A DNA stretch of 64,000 bases from Velocimicrobium porci (GCF_009696045.1 NZ_VUMT01000014.1:1-64000), one strand, 5' to 3'; numbered from the stretch's first letter, positions 26,832 through 35,245 are shown. A program made the numbers and translations. The notes: a model not told the origin generated them from the letters alone.

Positions 26832-27008
26832 ATGTGTATGAAAAATTATCAACCTTTATGTATTTACTATGCACCATGTAAGAACTGCCCCGATTATTTA
26901 GAAACATGTCAGCCTGTTATTATTGATGGGGTTGTATTTGGAGAGTGCGATTTTGTGGCTTGTGAATTTTGTGAGTTTGTAGAATGTGCGGAAAGACAAA
27001 TCATCTAA
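26832..27008 (+). CDS. Small cysteine-rich protein
   Basis: 58 aa from ATG 26832 (AAAGGAG upstream); a GTG at 26823 is too close to the RBS. Ten cysteines, including CKNCPDYLETC and CDFVACEFCEFVEC, suggest a small zinc- or cluster-binding module. It lies 15 bp after the J-domain gene, as a likely cotranscript. Function unknown. Confidence 0.6.
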   Translation: MCMKNYQPLCIYYAPCKNCPDYLETCQPVIIDGVVFGECDFVACEFCEFVECAERQII

Positions 27009-27091
27009 TTCGTAAAAGATATTTATAATTGAATCAATGTAAAATTGTTGTTATAATTAGTAGTAATCAAAAAGTGAAAGGAATGATAGTT

Positions 27092-27448
27092 ATGAAAAAG
27101 ATATTATATATTTTTGTTACGTTGATTTTAACTAGTATGTTTTTAGTAGGATGTGAGCCAAGCAATGAGAGTAAGATTGCGGAATTAGAACAAAAAATTT
27201 CAGAACTTGAAGAAGCTAATAAGGATAATCAAATATTTATTAATAGTTGGCAAAGTAAATACGACGATGCAAAAGAGATGTATGATAGTACCATGTCGAT
27301 GACTAATCCTGAACAACGTCATTTAGATTATGCAAAAGAAAATATGGATGAAGCTACAAAAGAAATCAATGCTCTTAATCGTGAAATTGATTTAAATAAT
27401 CTGATGATTAAAGAGTACAAAGAAGATATTGAAGAACTTCAAGAATAA
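27092..27448 (+). CDS. Coiled-coil lipoprotein
   Basis: 118 aa from ATG 27092 (GAAAGGAATG upstream). Signal peptide with lipobox LVGC (cysteine at about residue 20), then a nearly continuous coiled coil (SKIAELEQKISELEEANKD..., EINALNREIDLNNLMIKEYKEDIEELQE). Attached to the outer face of the membrane. Possibly a surface-exclusion or accessory factor of the element; not recognised further. Confidence 0.75.
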   Translation: MKKILYIFVTLILTSMFLVGCEPSNESKIAELEQKISELEEANKDNQIFINSWQSKYDDAKEMYDSTMSMTNPEQRHLDYAKENMDEATKEINALNREIDLNNLMIKEYKEDIEELQE

Positions 27449-27560
27449 AATATAGTTCTGTACACAGTTTATAATACTCATCATTATAAAAGTCTGTTGG
27501 GAGTACCTACTTGAGAATTATAAATTATCTTTTTTGTTATAAAAATGTAACACAGCATTA

Positions 27561-27599
27561 CAGGAGACACCTATTAGTAAAAGGTATCTCCTGTTTTTT
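27561..27599 (+). terminator. Terminator, plus-strand gene set of the element
   Basis: CAGGAGACACC / GGTATCTCCTG stem followed by TTTTTTA. Confidence 0.85.
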
Positions 27600-27628
27600 A
27601 GTATCGTAAAATTATAGGCTACCGTTAC

Positions 27629-27653
27629 CGGATTGGTACTGCGTACCAATCCG
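27629..27653. repeat. Perfect 11-bp inverted repeat with 3-nt loop
   Basis: CGGATTGGTAC-TGC-GTACCAATCCG, GC-richer than its surroundings, between convergent genes (27448 plus, 27778 minus). No T-tract on either side. Could be a protein-binding palindrome, a replication/transfer hairpin or a factor-dependent terminator. Otherwise 27600-27777 shows nothing coding. Confidence 0.7.
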
Positions 27654-27777
27654 TGAAAAACACTAAATTTCTTTCATGGTTCTTAGGGATTTTTTTCATT
27701 GGCATCTACGATTTTAAGTGGTCTAATAACGATAAATCCTTTAAATAATATACACCTCAAAAATCGAAATTGTAAGG

Positions 27778-28800
27778 TCATCCCTCTTTTTTCTGTAAAT
27801 TATAGAGTTCTTCCAGTCGCTTCTTTAAGAATTTTGTATCTTCTATCCAGTTTTTAAATGCTTCGATATTGTTAGTCCTGCGAGCTTTAGCATATTGGAT
27901 GGTACAGTCCTTTTCCCATTCTTGGTAAATTTTATTTAAAAAGAACAATCCATATTTTTCAACATTAGTAGGATAGTCACGTTTCTTTGCCTGCTGACGT
28001 TTAGCGTAGAAATAAAGTGCTTCAAGGTCATCTTTCGGTGTATGACGTTTGAGATAGTAGCAGGATTTGCCAGTTTCTTTATAAGGCAAGGAGCAATAAT
28101 CAACAGTAGAGCGGTGAACAGGAAAAAATAATCTTTGACAGTACAAGCATTCTTTTGCAGTTTTTTTGCCTGTAAGATATTTTTGTAAATCCACAAGTAG
28201 AAACTCTAAAGTATTTGTGATGTGGTAAACCGTGTATGGTGTTCCATTAATCATAGTCATTGTCGCAGTTAGTTTAAGATTATTCATTTCCTGTTGTAAA
28301 GAAGGAAATAAATTTTTTGTACTGCGTAACATTAAACTTTTTATATGAGCTTTGAAGTCAATGTTATGTAATGCAGAGGGTACGTAGCTACTTCTATCTT
28401 CAAAACAAAAATAGTCTGAAAGCAGATGATTTGTAAACTCATTCACAAAAAGGTCTGTGATGGTAGATAATTGTTTGCTTTTTAAATGTCCAGTGTTAAG
28501 TAAACTGCGGAGCGGTATATACAGTAAAGAAGAAAGTTCTTTTATCAATTCAATACATTTATCCTGCATATCGGGTGCAGGGCAATTTATATTTATATAT
28601 TGGATGCTTGAGCGTAGTTCTGCAATTTTTCCAATAATGTCGGTAAAGCGTTCGTCATTAAAGGTCGCAATTATATCATCAAAGTTTACACTGCTTATCA
28701 TCATTGAATACAATCCATAATCAATCTTTACTTTCTGATGTTTTGTAATAATAGCAAAACTATCTTGCAAATCCACAAGTAATAAAGTTGTATCAGCCAT
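27778..28800 (-). CDS. 340-aa protein with C-terminal Cys motif (DUF6076-like)
   Basis: A largely helical N-terminal two thirds is followed by a CLYCQRLFFPVH...DYC...SCYYLKRH segment (about 233-270) that looks like a zinc-binding knuckle, then a basic helical tail. Such proteins recur on Lachnospiraceae integrative elements and I associate them with DUF6076, without certainty. RBS AAAGGAGTG. It is transcribed against the rest of the element, a common layout for element regulators. Confidence 0.65.
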   Translation of the reverse strand: MADTTLLLVDLQDSFAIITKHQKVKIDYGLYSMMISSVNFDDIIATFNDERFTDIIGKIAELRSSIQYININCPAPDMQDKCIELIKELSSLLYIPLRSLLNTGHLKSKQLSTITDLFVNEFTNHLLSDYFCFEDRSSYVPSALHNIDFKAHIKSLMLRSTKNLFPSLQQEMNNLKLTATMTMINGTPYTVYHITNTLEFLLVDLQKYLTGKKTAKECLYCQRLFFPVHRSTVDYCSLPYKETGKSCYYLKRHTPKDDLEALYFYAKRQQAKKRDYPTNVEKYGLFFLNKIYQEWEKDCTIQYAKARRTNNIEAFKNWIEDTKFLKKRLEELYNLQKKEG

Positions 28801-28986
28801 ATTAACACTCCTTTTTGGACAGGCAGTTAAAGTAATCTAAATGCAAGGTTAGTACCAAGAAATTTCAACAGAAATGCCTTATAGTAGGTATTGTAACAGA
28901 CAACCATCACAATTACCACTAGGAAACGGTCGACCAAATAAATAGTAGGTATGAGGTACATCGAATGTCAGAAAGGAAGTAGTGAG

Positions 28987-29178
28987 ATGACAAATAAAGA
29001 AATCAGAGAGCTTATGAAAAAAGAAAAGATTTATTTATGGCAGGTAGCTGAGGTGCTTGTTATTCATGAAACAACGCTAATAAAGCGTTTCCGTACCGAA
29101 ATGTCGGATGACCATAAAAATCAAGTCTTAACAGCTATTCAAGTTATCAAACAGAGGAGAACTGCTGAAAAGGAATGA
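28987..29178 (+). CDS. Small HTH-like protein
   Basis: 63 aa from ATG 28987 (GAAAGGAAG upstream). MTNKEIRELMKKEKIYLWQVAEVLVIHETTLIKRFR is a short helix-turn-helix without dimerisation region, of the kind found next to plasmid-type replication initiators. It is six bases before the next ORF. Confidence 0.65.
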   Translation: MTNKEIRELMKKEKIYLWQVAEVLVIHETTLIKRFRTEMSDDHKNQVLTAIQVIKQRRTAEKE

Positions 29179-29184
29179 TGAGGT

Positions 29185-29538
29185 ATGGCGACAGGTAAGC
29201 GAACTAAAGTTACACCCTTTCAGCCATGGGAAACAAAGCATGCCGATGGTGTTGAGAAACGATATTTTAGACTTGGTGCAAGCATTATGGCTTCAGAGCC
29301 AATGAGAGACTTATCAGCTAGTGCCTTTCGTATATATTGTTATATGCGTATTGAATCAGCAGGAAAGCGAAGTTTCAAGTTTCCTTATACGAAGTATAAA
29401 AGTTTCATGAGTAGACCAACATTCTTCAAAGCATTAAAGGAACTGGAAGAGCATGGATTTATTGAGGTCGTACAACACAATCGCAATCTGCGTAAGTCTA
29501 ATATTTATATGTTTTCTGATAAATGGAAACAGCTTTAA
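29185..29538 (+). CDS. RepA-N-like winged-helix protein (putative replication initiator fragment)
   Basis: 117 aa. The segment KRYFRLGASIMASEPMRDLSASAFRIYCYMRIE, followed by FKFPYTKYKSFMSRPTFFKALKELEEHGFIEVV, is a winged helix similar to the N-terminal domain of RepA_N/ICE replication initiators. Full-length initiators are longer, so this is a stand-alone domain. It sits just upstream of a cluster of repeats (29580-29712) that could be its binding site. Confidence 0.65.
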   Translation: MATGKRTKVTPFQPWETKHADGVEKRYFRLGASIMASEPMRDLSASAFRIYCYMRIESAGKRSFKFPYTKYKSFMSRPTFFKALKELEEHGFIEVVQHNRNLRKSNIYMFSDKWKQL

Positions 29539-29613
29539 AACCGTATATATGGCTATAGATATAGTATATGTGTCAAATTTTTTAACAAGTGTTGGCAGTA
29601 TAAATGGAATCCC

Positions 29614-29711
29614 TCTTGTAAAGAAATTTAACAGTGCGGTAGTTGGCAGAGGTTGTAAGGTGTAAAAATTCTTTACAAGATTTTAAGCGGTCTTGTAAAG
29701 AAACTTTACAG
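29614..29711. repeat. Cluster of TCTTGTAAAGAA repeats (candidate origin or operator)
   Basis: Direct copies at 29614-29625 and 29691-29702 and an inverted copy at 29669-29680. The last direct copy also forms a palindrome TGTAAAG-AAA-CTTTACA. A GTTGGCAG motif occurs twice nearby (29591 and 29643). Placed directly after the RepA-N-like gene. Confidence 0.65.
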
Positions 29712-29767
29712 CCAAATGAAATATATTGCCTACGGCGGAAGTGGTGAAGCCGAGAAGGAGTGACAAA

Positions 29768-30055
29768 ATGAAAAGTAATTATAGAAGTGAAGTAATAAAT
29801 GATAAAAATGGAGTACACATTACTCTTGATGAACAGACCAGAGAAAATCTGAAAATCATTGCAACGAAAACGAATGCATTTTTAGCAGAGCCAATGACAC
29901 TTGAACAGTGTGAAGTACTTATCGGTAGCATTATTGATTTTTATTTTTCACACAGTGATGACGTTGCAGAGTTTGAAGATTTCATAGATTACATAGCAGG
30001 CTTCATGGAATTGCTTGCTGACAATATGACGAGAGGTGGTAAATGTGAATGCTGA
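29768..30055 (+). CDS. Small acidic element protein
   Basis: 95 aa from ATG 29768 (GAGAAGGAGTG upstream). Helical and acidic; the N-terminal strand (KNGVHITLDEQTRENLKIIATKT) could be a ribbon-helix-helix-like start. Overlaps the next small ORF. Function unknown. Confidence 0.65.
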   Translation: MKSNYRSEVINDKNGVHITLDEQTRENLKIIATKTNAFLAEPMTLEQCEVLIGSIIDFYFSHSDDVAEFEDFIDYIAGFMELLADNMTRGGKCEC

Positions 30056-30203
30056 AAAGTTATTGCAGTACAGCATGGAATTATCCCTGTTGGCACAACT
30101 CCTGCAAAGTAAGCAAATTACAGAAACAGAGTATCAAAGAATAAAAATCAAACTGATGAAAGAATATCACGTTCTTTCAGATATAACAGCTATGACAGCC
30201 TAG
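30045..30203 (+). CDS. SHOCT-like 52-aa peptide upstream of the recombinase
   Basis: GTG start with GAGGTGG six bases upstream. Reads VNAEKLLQYSMELSLLAQLL, then SKQITETEYQRIKIKLMKEY. A SHOCT-type two-helix module of this kind regularly precedes large serine recombinases in clostridial elements. Overlaps the preceding gene by 11 bp. Confidence 0.7.
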   Translation: MNAEKLLQYSMELSLLAQLLQSKQITETEYQRIKIKLMKEYHVLSDITAMTA

Positions 30204-30287
30204 CTCATAGAATATTTTGCACCTCCGGTGCGAAATATTCCATAAGGCTTCATATAAATTACTAAAATTTATTACGGAGGTAAAATT

Positions 30288-32057
30288 ATGGCGAATCCAA
30301 CAGTAATGGTGCGTAAGGCTACCAAACAAGCGGTAAACAGAAGAAAGGGTGCTCATTTGAGTACCCTGCGTGTTGCCGCATACGCACGAGTTTCAACAGA
30401 CAGTGCGGAACAGCTTGAAAGTTATCAGTCACAGGTAAAATATTATACGGAATTGATAAACAGCAATCCCGAATGGCAGTTTGTGGGAGTGTATGCTGAT
30501 GAAGCGATAACAGGCACACAGACCGCTAAACGTGATGACTTTAACCGCATGATTAATGATTGTGTGAATGGAGAAATTGACCTAATCATTGTGAAAAGTA
30601 TTTCAAGATTTGCACGAAATACGGTCGATACCCTTACATATGTTAGAAGTTTAAAGGAAAAGGGTGTTGCGGTCATGTTTGAGGAAGAAAACATTAACAC
30701 CCTCACAATGGACGGAGAATTATTGCTGACAATTCTTAGTTCCGTGGCACAGCAGGAAGTGCAAAATATTAGTGAGCATGTTAAGCTGGGCTTGGCTATG
30801 AAGATGCAGAGAGGTGAAATGGTTGGTTTCAATGGTTGTTTGGGTTATGATTATCATAAAGAGGATAAAACCATTACAATTAATGAAAAAGAAGCCGAAG
30901 CAGTCCGCTATATTTTTAACAGATATGTTGAGGGTGCAGGCGGTAAAATAATCGCTAGAGAATTGAAAAATCTTGGCTACAAAACCAAACGTGGCGATAG
31001 TAATTTCAGTGAACACGGAGTAATCGGTATTATCAAAAATGAGAAATACAAGGGTGACCTGTTGATGGGTAAAACCTTTACGACAGACCCGATAACAAAG
31101 CGTAGACTTGATAATATGGGTGAAGCAGACCAATATTACACAGAAAATCACCATGAAGCCATTGTAAGCCGTGAATTGTGGGATAGAGCCAATGAAATAT
31201 TGAATAAAAGAAAAGGCTCACATTCAAGAAGCAACGGAAAGCGTGACAAATACAGCAGACAATTTTCATTCAGTTGTATGTTAAAGTGCGGTTTCTGTGG
31301 TGGCAATCTCACAAGAAGAACGTGGAACTCACGTACCGATTATAAAAAGGTTATTTGGCAGTGTGTGAAGTCTACTAAGCATGGCAAAAGGGAATGTCCA
31401 TATTGCAAAGGTGTACCCGAAGCATTGATAGAAGAAGCATTTGTAAGAGCGTACAATGTTTTGTGTACCTATGATGGAGATTTTGTTGATGGGTTTATTG
31501 AGCATGTTAGAGCAGGATTGCAGGATAATGATACCGAGAAGGAATTGAAATCGGTAAACAAGAAAATTCAACGTTTAAAGGAACGCAAGAGCGGTCTTGT
31601 TGATATGCGTTTAGATGATAAGATAGACGAAGAAATTTATCAGATGAAAATTGCAGAGGTCAATCAAAAAATGGACGAGCTGTTATTAAAGAAGCAGTCA
31701 TTAAAAGGTAAACAGAAAGACCAACAGGATATTAACAAACGTCTGTCAGAGTTTCAGAAAGTAATCAGTAAGCATGAAGTATTAAAGAAATTTGACCGCC
31801 ATGTGTTTGAAAGCATCATTGACAGAGTTATTGTTGGTGAGAAAGCAGAAAACGGAGTAATCAATCCGTACAAGCTGAAATTCATATTTAAAACTGGATA
31901 TGAAAGAGATGAGGTTGCAAGTGAGCAACCTTTTTCTTTTGGAAATTCATGTTCCAATACCCACAACGATTGTGGTATAATTTCTCCACAAGGCGACAAC
32001 GACACATGTGGAGACGGTTGTCAAATTATCCCTCAAAAAAGATACACCGAAAATTGA
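30288..32057 (+). CDS. Large serine recombinase (integrase of the element)
   Basis: 589 aa as integrated. Resolvase-type catalytic domain (about 25-170) with the active serine S36 in AAYARVSTDS and the IVKSISRFARN helix; recombinase domain (about 185-290); zinc ribbon CGFCGGNLTRR...C...CPYC (about 335-375); long coiled coil (about 410-490); and a C-terminal part reading KFIFKTGYERDE. The right att core lies inside the 3' end: the residues after DNDTCG are read from host rlmD DNA in another frame. It mediates att × att recombination. RBS ACGGAGG. Confidence 0.93.
   Translation: MANPTVMVRKATKQAVNRRKGAHLSTLRVAAYARVSTDSAEQLESYQSQVKYYTELINSNPEWQFVGVYADEAITGTQTAKRDDFNRMINDCVNGEIDLIIVKSISRFARNTVDTLTYVRSLKEKGVAVMFEEENINTLTMDGELLLTILSSVAQQEVQNISEHVKLGLAMKMQRGEMVGFNGCLGYDYHKEDKTITINEKEAEAVRYIFNRYVEGAGGKIIARELKNLGYKTKRGDSNFSEHGVIGIIKNEKYKGDLLMGKTFTTDPITKRRLDNMGEADQYYTENHHEAIVSRELWDRANEILNKRKGSHSRSNGKRDKYSRQFSFSCMLKCGFCGGNLTRRTWNSRTDYKKVIWQCVKSTKHGKRECPYCKGVPEALIEEAFVRAYNVLCTYDGDFVDGFIEHVRAGLQDNDTEKELKSVNKKIQRLKERKSGLVDMRLDDKIDEEIYQMKIAEVNQKMDELLLKKQSLKGKQKDQQDINKRLSEFQKVISKHEVLKKFDRHVFESIIDRVIVGEKAENGVINPYKLKFIFKTGYERDEVASEQPFSFGNSCSNTHNDCGIISPQGDNDTCGDGCQIIPQKRYTEN
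31999..32014. repeat. Right att repeat of the rlmD-integrated element
   Basis: acgacacatgtggaga, identical to 25508-25523, inside the end of the recombinase gene and at the junction with the displaced rlmD end. Confidence 0.85.
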
Positions 32058-32316
32058 GGTTACAATGGAGCCTGATGAGGAGAGCAATTACACGCCAGAA
32101 GAAAAGGCTACTTATCAGAAGATTAAGGATTATGTGAAGGACAAGTATGGTGTGAATGTATCATCCTTATATATTGCACAGGTGAAGCGGATGTGTGGAC
32201 TGGATTTGGGCGAGAATTATAATAAGTCAAAGAAGGAGAATCCAGTAGTAGTGCAGTGTCCGCAGGAGAAGGTGGAGTATATTAAGGATGCGTTGACGCA
32301 CTTTGGTGTGATATAG
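32008..32316 (+). pseudogene. rlmD: Displaced 3' end of rlmD (C-terminal extension)
   Basis: From the att core the rlmD frame reads HVETVVKLSLKKDTPKIEV, then a helical domain with YTPEEKATYQKIKDYVKDKYGVNV and SSLYIAQVKRMCGLDLGENYN, ending HFGVI. This Smr/helical-type extension is, to my recollection, typical of Lachnospiraceae RlmD. It is not expected to be translated as part of RlmD while the element is integrated. Confidence 0.8.
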
Positions 32317-32336
32317 AATAGGAGATGATTAATTGT

Positions 32337-33362
32337 ATGAAAACAAGGGAACTAGCTGCACTATCACAGATAGCAGAAATTTTATCGGATAATAATAAAA
32401 GTCCGATAATACCTTCCGAAGACATATGGAAAAAAATATTTTGTGGTGCAGGATTAGAAGATTTATTTGAAGAACGTTCACCTCAATTTCGTATAGCTGA
32501 CAGAGGTTATGGTTATGAAAAGGAGTTGTTTTTTAATGACAGGACATATAATGGTCTTTATGAAACATTTAAAGAGTTGGAATATCAACCAGAAAAGTTA
32601 ATAATGCTTTTAAATAGTGTAGCGAATCGAATGTCAGTATATCGTATTTTTGATTCTGATATGGAAGATACCATTAAGAAAAAATATACAAAAGTTAAAG
32701 GGACATATCTTGATGAGATGATGTCAAGTGTTGGTGATGAACAGAAAAATATTATTTTATCAGAATTTGCATCAAAAGATTTTAATAAATTAAAGAGATA
32801 TGTTAATATTATTAATTTGGATTTTTTGTATTGTGATGGAGAACTATGTGTACAACCATTTACGGTAAGGAGTAATGAAAGTATCCAAGATTTAGACATC
32901 ATTTCCAATTGGTTATACACAGAGCATAAGGATGTATACGAAAGTTATGAATCGGCTAAGAAGGAATTTGCGAATGGTGAGAGTGTATCTTGTATAATGC
33001 ACTGTAGAAATATAATAACAGGTATTTTTTCAAGTCAAAAGTCACAACAAAGAAAATGGCTAGACGGTCTGCAAAAAGCTTGTCATCAAGATAAAAATAT
33101 AAATAATGTACAAGCAAATAAAATTGCAGAGATGAAATATAATGAAAATAGTAGTGAAGAGAATGAAAGATATCAATATCCAAGATTTAAACTTTTTTAT
33201 AGATTATATTCGTTTACCTGTGCATTAGGAGCTCATAAGAATGAGGGGAATATGACTATATCTGGTGTTGATAACGAAGTGACAAGTATTGATGATGCAT
33301 TGCTGGCATTAAGAATTACGGAGGATGCTTTGATATGGTTTTTTAAAACGTCATTGTCATAA
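32337..33362 (+). CDS. Unknown protein resembling abortive-infection (Abi/HEPN-like) ORFs
   Basis: 341 aa from ATG 32337; a closer in-frame ATG at 32325 overlaps the GGAG. N-terminal helical domain (ALSQIAEILSDN..., IFCGAGLEDLFEE), middle region, and a C-terminal helical domain with CIMHCRNIITGIF, TCALGAHKNEG and SIDDALLALRITEDALIWFF. This 'short helical domain, then RxxxxH-poor HEPN-like ending' is reminiscent of Abi C-terminal proteins that act against phage, but there is no decisive catalytic motif. It lies immediately after the displaced rlmD end, in an accessory region. Confidence 0.5.
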   Translation: MKTRELAALSQIAEILSDNNKSPIIPSEDIWKKIFCGAGLEDLFEERSPQFRIADRGYGYEKELFFNDRTYNGLYETFKELEYQPEKLIMLLNSVANRMSVYRIFDSDMEDTIKKKYTKVKGTYLDEMMSSVGDEQKNIILSEFASKDFNKLKRYVNIINLDFLYCDGELCVQPFTVRSNESIQDLDIISNWLYTEHKDVYESYESAKKEFANGESVSCIMHCRNIITGIFSSQKSQQRKWLDGLQKACHQDKNINNVQANKIAEMKYNENSSEENERYQYPRFKLFYRLYSFTCALGAHKNEGNMTISGVDNEVTSIDDALLALRITEDALIWFFKTSLS

Positions 33363-33503
33363 AATATATTTGGTGACGAATCTTTTCATTAATCTATATG
33401 TGCAGAAAAATAATAAATTAATAACTTTTTGTTGATTCAATTTTTATTGGAGAAATTAATTAGGTAAGGTATAATAAAGAAAATACACCATGGAGGTTGT
33501 ACT

Positions 33504-33932
33504 ATGGAAGATTTGCAAGAATACTTGAAAGAGAGATTAAATGAGTTTAGAAAAACTTATAATGTTGAATATTACTTAAATGCATATTCTGACAAGGAAT
33601 TGAAAAGACAGTGGAAAAGTGATTATGAGCGGACAAGAGGACAATGGCAATCTATAAAGAGTATTTCGGATGTGAAAAGATATGTAAATGGATTCGTTGG
33701 AACTGTAAAGCAGTTTCAGAATATAAAAGGATTATTTTCAGATGCATATGATATGGACTTGGCTTTATATAGAGCAGTTTGTGCTATTCAAAAGATGGCA
33801 CAATGTTACGATATAGAAGATTTTGATTTCCATATGTTTCAAAAAGACGATATAGATGAAATGTTTGATACAATGTATCAATGGTTAGAAGAAATGAAAA
33901 ATGTGAATATGCGTAGAGCAATGCAGGATTAA
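33504..33932 (+). CDS. Unknown 142-aa helical protein
   Basis: RBS ATGGAGG. Entirely helical and charged (DLQEYLKERLNEFRKTYNVEYYL..., FDTMYQWLEEMKNVNMRRAM), no TM, no known motif. It is 37 bp before the zinc-ribbon protein, so the two may be cotranscribed. Confidence 0.6.
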   Translation: MEDLQEYLKERLNEFRKTYNVEYYLNAYSDKELKRQWKSDYERTRGQWQSIKSISDVKRYVNGFVGTVKQFQNIKGLFSDAYDMDLALYRAVCAIQKMAQCYDIEDFDFHMFQKDDIDEMFDTMYQWLEEMKNVNMRRAMQD

Positions 33933-33969
33933 ATGGTTCTAAATTTAAAGTGCAATGGAGGAAAAGGTT

Positions 33970-34644
33970 ATGTCAATTGTTAAATGCCCTAAATGTGGTA
34001 GAGAAGTATCAGATAGTGCAGAAGCGTGTACAAATTGTGGCTATGGAATTAAGGAACATTTTGAAGAAATTAAATGCAAGCAAGACGAAGAAAGACATGC
34101 TATATTAGAAAAGGCTAAAGAGGAAGAAAGACTGAAAAGAATAAAAGAAAAACAGAAAGAAAGCGAAGCTACTATAGCAAAATTACAAGCAAATATAAAA
34201 GAAGGTAAAAAGATAGCAATCCCTTTATTAATATGGTCTGTTTTTTGGACTATTATTTTGGCGGTATCAATCTTATATGATTTTAACGGACTAATTATTG
34301 TTTTCTCTGCTATTTGTGGCATTATTGGTTGGTTTATATTTTGTTTAAATTGGGCATCGACTAATGATTTAGTAAAGGATGTTGAACTTGCACAAAAAAA
34401 TAGTGACGAATATGAGAGTGAAAAAATAAGACGAGCAGAAACCGCATATAAAGCAGCACAAATAAACGAGGCTAGAAGGAAAGAAGAAGAATCCTTAAAA
34501 CATCCTAAATGCCCTTTGTGTGGGAGTACTAATACTCAAGTTATATCCACACTTAATCGTGCAGTTTCAATAGGTGCTGTTGGACTTGCGTCATCAAAAA
34601 TAGGTAAGCAATACGAATGTAAAAAATGTAGACATAAATGGTAA
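33970..34644 (+). CDS. Membrane protein with N- and C-terminal zinc ribbons
   Basis: 224 aa from ATG 33970 (GGAGGAAAAGG upstream). Zinc ribbon CPKCGREVSDSAEACTNCG at 5-25, charged coiled coil (about 30-80), two TM helices (about 86-130), a second coil, and a C-terminal CPLCGSTNTQV...YECKKCRHKW ribbon. Architecture common in Firmicutes and phage-associated loci; function unknown. Confidence 0.75.
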   Translation: MSIVKCPKCGREVSDSAEACTNCGYGIKEHFEEIKCKQDEERHAILEKAKEEERLKRIKEKQKESEATIAKLQANIKEGKKIAIPLLIWSVFWTIILAVSILYDFNGLIIVFSAICGIIGWFIFCLNWASTNDLVKDVELAQKNSDEYESEKIRRAETAYKAAQINEARRKEEESLKHPKCPLCGSTNTQVISTLNRAVSIGAVGLASSKIGKQYECKKCRHKW

Positions 34645-34770
34645 AATAGTTTAAGGGATAGAATATTATTTTCGAGGTATCAAATATTTAAGTATTGACA
34701 CCGATTCGCCCATAACGGTAAATCAAGTGGTGAGGCGGTGTCATTTCTTATATTCATAAGTTATCAGAGA

Positions 34771-34797
34771 AGAAGGTTGAAAGATACCTTCTTTTTT
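34771..34797 (+). terminator. Terminator upstream of the resolvase remnant
   Basis: AGAAGGT/ACCTTCT stem then TTTTTT. A second stem GACACCG/CGGTGTC lies at about 34697-34742; the 34645-34834 gap holds nothing coding. Confidence 0.8.
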
Positions 34798-34834
34798 GAC
34801 GCCTAAAATTAAATTACGGAAGGAGAATTAGGTT

Positions 34835-35245
34835 ATGATTTATGGTTATGGAAGAGTTAGCACAAAAGGAAAGGCAAAGGACGGGAACAGTCTGGAAGCA
34901 CAGGAAAGGTTGATTAAGGAGCATGGAGCAGAGGTTATCTATATGGATTCATTTACTGGTACGAAGATGACCAGACCAGAATTTGATAAGTTGCTGAAAG
35001 AATTAAAAGCTGGTGATACGTTGGTAGTTGCAAAATTGGATGGGTTTGCAAGGAGCGTGTCACAGGCGAGTGACTTGATAACAAAGCCTATTGATGAAGG
35101 GATTCGTGTGGATGTATGCAATCTTGGTATTTTGGATAATTGTATTGATGCGAGAGTAGAAGTGGAAAAGAAACAGCAGAAAGAAATAGGAAAGCGAAGA
35201 GAAGATAGGGGAACACGGCATGGAAATTGGAAAATTATTGTGTAA
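34835..35245 (+). pseudogene. Decayed serine resolvase (N-terminal domain only)
   Basis: 136 aa. Starts like a resolvase catalytic domain (YGRVSTKGKAKDGNSLEAQE with the serine; MTRPEFDKLLKELKAGDTLVV). The conserved DRFAR helix reads DGFARS, and the following sequence (ITKPIDEGIRVDVCNLGILDN, then EVEKKQQKEIGKRREDRG) is missing the internal residues that should bridge to helix E and the DNA-binding domain. Probably inactive. Confidence 0.7.

Larger units (their letters stand above)
25508..32014 (+). mobile_element. 6.5-kb integrative element inserted in the 3' part of rlmD
   Basis: Bounded by a perfect 16-bp direct repeat. The sequence left of 25508 and right of 32014 rejoins, in frame, into a normal RlmD C-terminus (ETTHVETVVKLSL...). 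Contents in order: a 117-aa ORF, a J-domain-like protein, a cysteine-rich peptide, a coiled-coil lipoprotein, a 340-aa Cys-motif protein (minus), a small HTH, a RepA-N-like winged helix, a repeat cluster, two small ORFs and a large serine recombinase at the right end. No relaxase or conjugation gene is seen, so it is probably mobilised by other elements or is immobile now. Confidence 0.85.

Noticed and set aside
29539-29665. Small ORF continuing after the RepA-N-like gene
   Set aside because: Runs through the repeat cluster, no RBS; more likely non-coding.
31949-32137. Short basic ORF overlapping the recombinase end
   Set aside because: Third-frame artefact; the two other frames are explained by the recombinase and the displaced rlmD end.
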